Source: Candidatus Uhrbacteria bacterium (GTDB taxonomy: Bacteria > Patescibacteriota > Patescibacteriia > UBA9934 > UBA11717). Taken from it: a DNA stretch of 10,241 nucleotides. The notes under the pieces were generated by a model. The model saw only the letters and a program-made list of their open reading frames with translations, did no database searches and had not been told where the DNA came from. The DNA is taken from assembly GCA_013203725.1 (NCBI GenBank), contig JABMPK010000044.1, positions 1 through 10,241 of the forward strand, in the 5' to 3' direction. Every line of letters starts with the position of its first letter. Position 1 is the first letter of the stretch. Below, one piece after another: positions 1 through 6,096 of the stretch. The translations under genes were made by a program, and so were the position numbers.

Positions 1-3000
1 CTCCACCAGAGTCAGACGACCATGCAAACACCTCGATTCCAGCCAACATTGTATGTGTACTGTTACATGGGGCCGTAGAGTCACCGTCTCTACACACCTT
101 TCCAGAAATTGTATAGAAGGTAGCCGCAGCATCTGGTCGTAGGTTCACAGTAGCGTCAGCTCCACTTATCGTCACTGTTGTCTGTGCGGTTGGACCATAT
201 CCAGGAATGAACGCTTCTACATTCCAAGTTCCATTTCCAACATAAAGTGTGTACTTTCCATTTGCATTAGTCATGCTACCTGCATCAAAGTAACCGCTAC
301 AGTTTGCTGTACAGAAGGCGTGTACTCCAGCGCCTGTAATCGTATTTGTTCCGTCGGTCACCGTACCACTTATTACGGTATCGGCTTTACTGAGCTGAAT
401 CACGATAGTTGCAACCGCAACTGTTGATCCATCCTTGTAAAGGTTTCCGGTACTTCCAACCTTTACTTTTACCTCTCCAGTTGGAGGAGCTCCTGGCAAG
501 AATGCACCTACTCTGTATGTTCCTTGGTCAACAGGCAATGTCGCGATTCCAGTTGTTGCAGTGTTGCCGGACGTTCCAAAACCATTCTTTGTATCGTCCA
601 TGTAAACTATGGCATCGACAATTGGATTTCCGTTTGTGTCAACCACCTTGATTGGCGCAGTAAAGGCTGCGGTGGTAAGAGCAAAGTCTATTGCGCCGTC
701 TGTGTTACCGTTATCTTCTGTAACAGTTGCTCCATCAATGCGCACATGAGCCCAGTTTGGAGTAACCTTATAGTCAGGAGCTACCATCATAGCGGTCATG
801 TCCTTCATATTCATATGAGGACCGATGCCAAAGTTCCAGTCACCGTCTCCTAGTTTCATTGTCACAGAATCAGTTCCTGTTGTACTCGCGATGCGCTTTA
901 CTTGGAAACCAGTAGGTCCACTTACAAACACATCTATGTCTTTTCCAGTAGCACCCGTAACATTCACCGTTACAGCTTGAAGCGCTGCGGTAGATGCTAG
1001 TGTATGTGGTGCATTGACCGTTCCGGTTACCCAGACAGTCTCATTCTTAATTCCCGCGTACTCAACTGAGTCAATATCTAAAACAGATTCTGTCCAGACA
1101 TCATAATAGTCCTCTTGCAGTCCTGTAAAGGAAGCTGTTTTTGTACCACCACTACCAGAAAAGTCTAATGCTTGTACCACTTCACCAGATCCAGGAGAGA
1201 ATATATGTACATCTATTATTCCAGTATTTGATACGCCTGCTGTAACAGCAACATCAAGCTGATGTGCTCCAGGAGAGATGATGTTGAACGGCATTGACGT
1301 CATAGTCTCAAGTAACGTTCCGGCTGTCATTGTCTTTATGTCCAACGTGTAACCAGCTGTCTCCCAGTCACGTGGAACTGACGTGTTCACGATTCCAGAG
1401 ATGTTGAACTCGATAAAGTCCTGTTCGTCTCCGCTAACACACGGGTCAGTGTTTCCGCCTCCACAGCGAGTAGCAACTCCGAAGTTAACGGTCACGGTTC
1501 TTGCAGATGCATTGGCAGTCACGCTGTTCACATTAACTACACCCGGTGACTGCCAGTTTGAGTCTGCGTTAGCCATGTGATCCACGGTTTCGATTGCATT
1601 GGTAACATCAAATCCTGCTGGAAATGTAACTACAACCTTTCCACCATTGGCATGACTGCGGATCTGTTCTGAAATAGGGAAGTTGAAGTTGTAGTTTGTT
1701 GTAACTCCTGCAGTGTTGTTCTGTGGCCAAACACCAGCTTGGGGCACGAATCCAAAATCGTTTGTACTAAATGCTGCTGGCATATCCCACACATCACCAA
1801 TAAATCCAGCACCTGGCCCAATATTTGAACCATATATGCCAACGTCTAAAACGGTTCCACCAAGAACAGCCGGAACTGCTAGCGCGTTTCCTGCCATATC
1901 TTTTATGCTAGTACTTGCTGTGATCTGGAACGACGCGCCATCAGCGGCTGTGAAGCCAGCCAATTTAGCTGTTTTCGTACCAGGATCCCATGTAATAGCA
2001 TTACCTGCCATAGCAGATAGTGGGATATTTGTTCCAACAGGACTCTCCAAGCTCCAGTTAGAAAGGTTAGTTACAGTAGACGCAAGCATGCTCTCCTCAA
2101 ACGTAACATCTATCTGGTTCTGGGTAGCCGTAGCGTAACCTGCAGTTGGCGCTGTTGCATCAGCACCTCCAGTAGTAAAGCTGAACTCGTAGTAGTTGTT
2201 AGGGTTACCATCATCGTCAACAAGATCCAATCCTGATACGTTTTTAATTGGTCCTCCACTACCTGCTGCAAATAGTCTTATTGTGTATTGCGTGCTTGGC
2301 GAGAATGCCATTGTAGAGAATAGTTCGATCTGCTTTCCGTCGGGATCGTATGAAACATTGATTGGTAGTATATCCAAATCCGGGTCAAGCAACTGAACAG
2401 TAGCCGTGCTTACCGACGTTGAATTCAGTGCTTCATTCATCGAAATATATACATTTGTGTCACCGACGCTCACGCCCGTTGCGCCAGCAGCTGGATACTT
2501 CGCTCCAACAACCGGTCCCGTAGAATCGTTTGAGCCAGAAACCGTGAACGGTATAGTGAAAGCCATAGGGATAGCTACACCATCAGCTGAAGTAACACCA
2601 GTAGAAATAGTTACAAGGTAGTTTTCACTTGCTGTGAATGTTACGCCTGATACATCTAGCTCAATAGCATCATTAGAATCAACAACTGAGATTAATGACA
2701 TCCCTGTTATAGTCTCCGTTGTATTCTGCGAAAGATTCTGCAAGGTAACGTTTCCAGTCAGACTTGCTGCAAGAAGACTTTGGTTAAAGTTGATGTTAAT
2801 GAACTCACCATTAGGTGGGAAAGAAGCCGTATTCGGACCAGGAAATGATCCAACCATGTCAGGAGCTGACTGTGAGCTAAATGTGAAGTTGCTCGACGGA
2901 GTAAAGTTCACAATATAGTCAGTTGCAAGACCGTTCTGTGATGTGTCTTGCGCCCCAGTTGTTACCTTGAATGTATGCGCTGCAGCTGCTAGTTGTGCCG

Positions 3001-4573
3001 CTGGGTTTAGAACACATGTTACCTGTGCTCCAAACGTAGCCTGAGGATCATACTGAACAGATGTACAAAGGTTGGTACCAGGATCGCTGTCAGCATACAG
3101 ACTCACAGTTGACGTTGTTAAGGTTCCTGGATTCATTGACTCACTAAAGTCTACTCCAGCACTCATCATATCTGTAGGTACGAATGCTGAATTAGACGAA
3201 CTTGGGAAAGAATCTACAACCGTTGGCAACACAGTGTCTCCCCCAGAATTGAACTCAGCCCCAAATGGGAATTCCGTTGGGAAGAAGCTGTCCTGTGCGT
3301 ATGGAGTTGACTGAACAACAAAGTCACTAAGGTTATCTTTGTCATCATTACCGTTACCAGAAAACACATTTGGACCCTGGCCAGTCATCGATGCAGCGGT
3401 AGCACCAAACGAGGACTTTCTCTCCACGCTTGTACCAGCTGCGATGTCTGCAAGTACAGTCCCCTCCTTCTTTGTTGATGTACCCCATCCTACCAAATCA
3501 ACAACATCAGTATCGGCGTCTGCGTGGTAACTTATGTACGCCGCGCCATTGGAAACCAACTGAATAGCGTTAGTTGCCTGATAAGTAGCGTCTGGGAAGG
3601 CACCTGAAGCCGCTACAAACGTACTTGGTGCAATAAGATAGAATCCATTTGGAGGAATCACAGTATTAAACAGCGTCAACGAAAGATTCGTATCTGTAGT
3701 ACCGTCCCAAATGTGAAGCTTGAGATTTGATACATCAACTGATTGTGGGCTTATGTTGTACAGCTCTATAAACTCTGATTTTGAGTTTGTAGTGTCTGCA
3801 ACTTTAATTTCACTTATTTTAATACTTGGTAAAATCATCACTGTCTCCCCTGCAGAAGCGTTTCCAAATACATCGGTCACAGACGTATTCACAGCAAGAG
3901 TGTTTCCGGAACCTGGAGCTATTACCGCTGCAGAGGCTTCCATATAAACACCCTCGATAAACGAGTGCACCAAAGTGATAGCCGAGTTGTCACCGCCATC
4001 AGCAGTTGTCAGTGTGAAGTTTCCAGCAATAGCGGTAGATGGATCTATAACTTCGTCGAACATAACATAGACCGAGGTTGGGCTCACCTGTTCCAAGGCT
4101 TGCACAGCAGGACCCGTTGTGTCCTCTGCAATGCTTGTGTAAACGTTCACTGGTGAAGAGGCACAAGCCTGGTTTGCCATGTTGAACACCGAGGATGCCG
4201 CACACGTTATAGTCAAACCAGTTCCTCCAGCAGAGTTTAGGTTTTCAGAAAGTATTATAACAGCAAGCTCTGACCCTGGCTCGTGTTCCACTCCCGATAT
4301 CGAAAAGGTACCTAGCTGAGCACCAGCCAAGGTAAAGTCCGCAGCAGTTAGTGGACCACCGGCTCCATCGTGAACCGCGTCATCAAACTCAACGACGATC
4401 TTAGTTTGAGCGTCCTTCCATCCAGCCATCGTGAGTGATGGCGCAGCAGCGTCAACTCCAAACGGCGACACTGTCATGAACGTACCGAGAATAAACATAA
4501 AAATCAGGGCAGCTATTGCTGTCCTTTTAACTCCTATATCCCGTAATAAACGGAACGCTGTTGTCTGTGACAT
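1..4573 (-). CDS. Giant secreted multidomain surface protein (Ig-like, lamin-tail and carboxypeptidase-regulatory-like domains), 3' end outside window
   Basis: The minus strand is open from ATG at 4573 to the left edge, 1524 codons without a stop, so the C-terminus is missing. Residues 1-44 form a signal peptide: basic start, hydrophobic stretch at about 19-36, and a VDAAA cleavage region. Two Ig-like domains (about 45-145 and 146-248) precede a lamin-tail domain (about 250-429). Four more SbsA/Big_5-type Ig-like domains follow (about 444-556, 562-681, 682-803 and 805-905), with typical 'P...P..ga..V......i.F.E.m' starts. Residues 908-1100 and 1100-1300 are beta-rich segments I cannot name. 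Carboxypeptidase-regulatory-like folds begin near 1305, 1396 and 1487 (ISGTVTDG, ISGKVCRDGD). The ATG lies 32 bases from a good -10 box, which supports this start. A surface adhesin or envelope role is inferred; no catalytic motif is visible. Any anchor would lie outside the window. Confidence 0.92.
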   Translation of the reverse strand, partial: MSQTTAFRLLRDIGVKRTAIAALIFMFILGTFMTVSPFGVDAAAPSLTMAGWKDAQTKIVVEFDDAVHDGAGGPLTAADFTLAGAQLGTFSISGVEHEPGSELAVIILSENLNSAGGTGLTITCAASSVFNMANQACASSPVNVYTSIAEDTTGPAVQALEQVSPTSVYVMFDEVIDPSTAIAGNFTLTTADGGDNSAITLVHSFIEGVYMEASAAVIAPGSGNTLAVNTSVTDVFGNASAGETVMILPSIKISEIKVADTTNSKSEFIELYNISPQSVDVSNLKLHIWDGTTDTNLSLTLFNTVIPPNGFYLIAPSTFVAASGAFPDATYQATNAIQLVSNGAAYISYHADADTDVVDLVGWGTSTKKEGTVLADIAAGTSVERKSSFGATAASMTGQGPNVFSGNGNDDKDNLSDFVVQSTPYAQDSFFPTEFPFGAEFNSGGDTVLPTVVDSFPSSSNSAFVPTDMMSAGVDFSESMNPGTLTTSTVSLYADSDPGTNLCTSVQYDPQATFGAQVTCVLNPAAQLAAAAHTFKVTTGAQDTSQNGLATDYIVNFTPSSNFTFSSQSAPDMVGSFPGPNTASFPPNGEFININFNQSLLAASLTGNVTLQNLSQNTTETITGMSLISVVDSNDAIELDVSGVTFTASENYLVTISTGVTSADGVAIPMAFTIPFTVSGSNDSTGPVVGAKYPAAGATGVSVGDTNVYISMNEALNSTSVSTATVQLLDPDLDILPINVSYDPDGKQIELFSTMAFSPSTQYTIRLFAAGSGGPIKNVSGLDLVDDDGNPNNYYEFSFTTGGADATAPTAGYATATQNQIDVTFEESMLASTVTNLSNWSLESPVGTNIPLSAMAGNAITWDPGTKTAKLAGFTAADGASFQITASTSIKDMAGNALAVPAVLGGTVLDVGIYGSNIGPGAGFIGDVWDMPAAFSTNDFGFVPQAGVWPQNNTAGVTTNYNFNFPISEQIRSHANGGKVVVTFPAGFDVTNAIETVDHMANADSNWQSPGVVNVNSVTANASARTVTVNFGVATRCGGGNTDPCVSGDEQDFIEFNISGIVNTSVPRDWETAGYTLDIKTMTAGTLLETMTSMPFNIISPGAHQLDVAVTAGVSNTGIIDVHIFSPGSGEVVQALDFSGSGGTKTASFTGLQEDYYDVWTESVLDIDSVEYAGIKNETVWVTGTVNAPHTLASTAALQAVTVNVTGATGKDIDVFVSGPTGFQVKRIASTTGTDSVTMKLGDGDWNFGIGPHMNMKDMTAMMVAPDYKVTPNWAHVRIDGATVTEDNGNTDGAIDFALTTAAFTAPIKVVDTNGNPIVDAIVYMDDTKNGFGTSGNTATTGIATLPVDQGTYRVGAFLPGAPPTGEVKVKVGSTGNLYKDGSTVAVATIVIQLSKADTVISGTVTDGTNTITGAGVHAFCTANCSGYFDAGSMTNANGKYTLYVGNGTWNVEAFIPGYGPTAQTTVTISGADATVNLRPDAAATFYTISGKVCRDGDSTAPCNSTHTMLAGIEVFAWSSDSGG
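3287..3826 (-). other. Lamin-tail domain (LTD) inside the giant surface protein
   Basis: This stretch encodes residues about 250-429. The pattern is characteristic of the LTD family: KISEIKV at the start, EFIELYN, a VDVSNLKL strand, a PPNGFYLIAP strand, VVDLVGWG, then SVERKS and a terminal DF..Q.TPYAQDS. Bacterial LTDs are Ig-fold modules found in secreted and surface proteins, often next to nucleases or adhesion repeats. Here no nuclease motif accompanies it, and it is flanked by Ig-like domains on both sides. Confidence 0.85.
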
Positions 4574-4605
4574 AGATGGATTTATTATTACTTCTTTATG
4601 TTGTA

Positions 4606-4633
4606 ATTATAGCTTATCCACGATGTTTACCAA
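4606..4633 (-). promoter_or_regulatory. Sigma-70-type promoter of the giant surface protein gene
   Basis: On the minus strand a -35-like TTGGTA (4633-4628) is followed after 16 bases by a perfect -10 TATAAT (4611-4606). Transcription would begin near 4599, giving a leader of about 26 bases before ATG 4573. The leader has only a weak purine patch (AAAGAAG), well upstream of the start. The promoter lies downstream of the terminator of the preceding gene, so this gene is probably a separate transcription unit. Confidence 0.7.
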
Positions 4634-4652
4634 ACTGCTAGATGTGGATAAG
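4613..4652. promoter_or_regulatory. Inverted pair of DnaA-box-like 9-mers around the -35 element (possible operator)
   Basis: CTTATCCAC at 4613-4621 and GTGGATAAG at 4644-4652 form a perfect 9-bp inverted repeat with 22 bases between the arms. The minus-strand arm reads TTATCCACA (4651-4643), identical to the strongest E. coli DnaA box. The plus-strand arm reads TTATCCACG (4614-4622), one base different. The -35 lies between the arms, and the second arm ends one base before the -10. Whether DnaA or another dimeric regulator binds is inference. Confidence 0.5.
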
Positions 4653-4663
4653 GCTCAACACCT

Positions 4664-4702
4664 TCTAAATAAAAACACCTCATCACACAGTAACGAGGCG
4701 TT
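4664..4702 (-). terminator. Rho-independent terminator of the FAD oxidoreductase gene
   Basis: On the minus strand AACGCCTC (4702-4695) pairs with GAGGTGTT (4681-4674), an 8-bp stem with one G-U pair. Extra weak pairing is possible inside the 13-base loop. The stem runs directly into a T-rich tract ending near 4664. It starts about 26 bases after the TAA stop of the FAD gene and lies upstream of the next promoter. Confidence 0.75.
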
Positions 4703-4728
4703 CTTCTCAACTGTCACGACGCGAACCA

Positions 4729-6009
4729 TTACAATGACGATATCAAGAGTTCTGCGGCCATCTTCCCTGTTGAAACAGCTGTCTCAATCGACGGCGCCCC
4801 CAAATAATCCCCTGCAAAATAGTACCCATCAAGACCTTGGTGCTCACGAATAGCCTGAACAAAAGCCTCCTGAGAAACAGGCATGGTCGCCTTCCAATGC
4901 ACATGCTCAACCATCGTTCCACCCGTTGCCAATGGAAACAGCTTGGCCAACTCCTGGCTCAGCTCACGCTCGATGCTATCGAGATCGATTTCGACGTCAT
5001 GATCGCTACGCAGAACCACATTAACGTTAATACACCGGCTCAGTTCCTCTCCATATAGCGACGCAAGATTCACTGCGGACAATATCTGTTGCGTCCTTTT
5101 TGGCTCCGATTCGTAAAATACAGCACCCCAACTATCCTTTTCGTTGACGCGTGGTGCAGCATCAAACTCCATCGTAGCCGTAATGAAATGCGTATACCAA
5201 CACTCCGGAGAAACATCCGGCAATATTTCCTTATAAAGATCGTCCGTGACCGTCTGCGCGAATACAATCATGTCCGACGCAAAGATCTTGCCACCGACAA
5301 TGAGATTGGTGCCATCAACTCCGGTAACAGGCATACCGAGGTGAATTCGCCCGCCGCGGGCCTCGATAGCCGAAGACAGAGACTGAATTATCTGACCAGT
5401 GCCTTCATGAAAATAGGAAGACTTATAAACATCACCATGCAACTTTGTCTGCCGAACTATCGGTGCCATGAATGCCGCCTTGGTTTTATTAACCGGACCG
5501 TAACAGTAACCCTGGTTTACAGTGTCAAAATAGGATTCAAAGACGCCAGCATGCCCATCAACTTTTAAAACAGACCGCAGATACTCAGAGATCGTCATAT
5601 TGCCAAAGCGGTCCAATCCAGGATTGGCTACATTAGACTCAGGCAGAAGCTTGAGTAATGATTTTGAGAATATCTCCAGAACATCACGTTTTGAAAAAGG
5701 GATGTCTTTCTGCAAAACCGGTATACCACTATCAGACAATACATAATATATGTCATCCATCGGCGTCATGGACAATTTATTCGTCAATCCCAGCAACTCT
5801 AAGAGTGCATGACAGTTTTTATACCAAGGGTAAATCAAAAAACCACCAAAATCGACATCCGTTCCGTTTACATTCTTACTCTGGATTCTACCTCCAAGAT
5901 TATCGCGCGCCTCAAAGACGTGAACTTCAATATCATCACGTTGGCTAAGCATATACGCAGCAGTCAAACCAGCTATCCCACCGCCAACAACAGATACAAT
6001 TTTTTTCAT
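4729..6009 (-). CDS. FAD-dependent oxidoreductase, amine-oxidase/phytoene-desaturase superfamily
   Basis: The 426-residue protein is a full-length member of the flavin amine-oxidase superfamily. The N-terminus has the Rossmann dinucleotide-binding motif VVGGGIAGL (Gly9, Gly11, Gly14). Glu33 ends the second strand and is expected to bind the FAD ribose. The family's GGR motif follows at 39-41. The C-terminal FAD-binding signature is YYFAGDYLGAPSIETAVSTG (396-415). The middle is the variable substrate-binding part, so the substrate cannot be read; relatives include protoporphyrinogen oxidase, phytoene desaturases and hydroxysqualene dehydroxylase. No signal peptide is visible, so it should be cytoplasmic or membrane-associated, unlike its exported neighbours. 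The start is ATG followed by three Lys/Ile codons, placing the Rossmann strand at the usual position, although no Shine-Dalgarno precedes it. The stop is TAA, followed by a terminator. Confidence 0.93.
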   Translation of the reverse strand: MKKIVSVVGGGIAGLTAAYMLSQRDDIEVHVFEARDNLGGRIQSKNVNGTDVDFGGFLIYPWYKNCHALLELLGLTNKLSMTPMDDIYYVLSDSGIPVLQKDIPFSKRDVLEIFSKSLLKLLPESNVANPGLDRFGNMTISEYLRSVLKVDGHAGVFESYFDTVNQGYCYGPVNKTKAAFMAPIVRQTKLHGDVYKSSYFHEGTGQIIQSLSSAIEARGGRIHLGMPVTGVDGTNLIVGGKIFASDMIVFAQTVTDDLYKEILPDVSPECWYTHFITATMEFDAAPRVNEKDSWGAVFYESEPKRTQQILSAVNLASLYGEELSRCINVNVVLRSDHDVEIDLDSIERELSQELAKLFPLATGGTMVEHVHWKATMPVSQEAFVQAIREHQGLDGYYFAGDYLGAPSIETAVSTGKMAAELLISSL

Positions 6010-6020
6010 AACAAGTTGAT

Positions 6021-6094
6021 AAAAAAGTGAATTGCCATTTAGATCTTGACTGTGTGTCCGACATCTACGACCAACCGTGATAAATATTCACTTT
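6021..6094 (-). promoter_or_regulatory. Long AT-rich inverted repeat in the leader before the FAD gene
   Basis: On the minus strand AAAGTGAATATTTA (6094-6081) can pair with TAAAT (6041-6037) and ATTCACTTT (6032-6024). This gives 14 base pairs interrupted by one 4-base bulge (6036-6033), enclosing about 39 bases. The stem starts just after the TAG stop of the propeller gene and ends 14 bases before the FAD start codon. Only three further T residues follow the stem, so it would be a weak terminator. It could instead be an attenuator or a translation-blocking leader. Its function is unproven. Confidence 0.35.
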
Positions 6095-6096
6095 CA

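Noticed and set aside
1713..2138. Plus-strand reading frame of 141 codons
   Set aside because: It is antisense to Ig-like domains of the giant surface protein and has no supporting start context or domain.
4574..4728. Chromosomal replication origin, suggested by the DnaA boxes
   Set aside because: Only two boxes occur in a 155-base gap that also holds a terminator and a promoter. There is no dnaA or dnaN nearby and no cluster of boxes with an unwinding element.
4431..4853. Plus-strand reading frame of 140 codons crossing the gap between the FAD gene and the giant surface gene
   Set aside because: It overlaps the signal-peptide end of one real gene, the promoter and terminator in the gap, and the 3' end of another. 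Its product is low-complexity and shows no domain.
5089..5568. Plus-strand reading frame of 159 codons
   Set aside because: It lies wholly inside the FAD oxidoreductase gene on the opposite strand, whose motifs are intact. The product is Arg-rich and unrecognisable, as expected for an antisense shadow.
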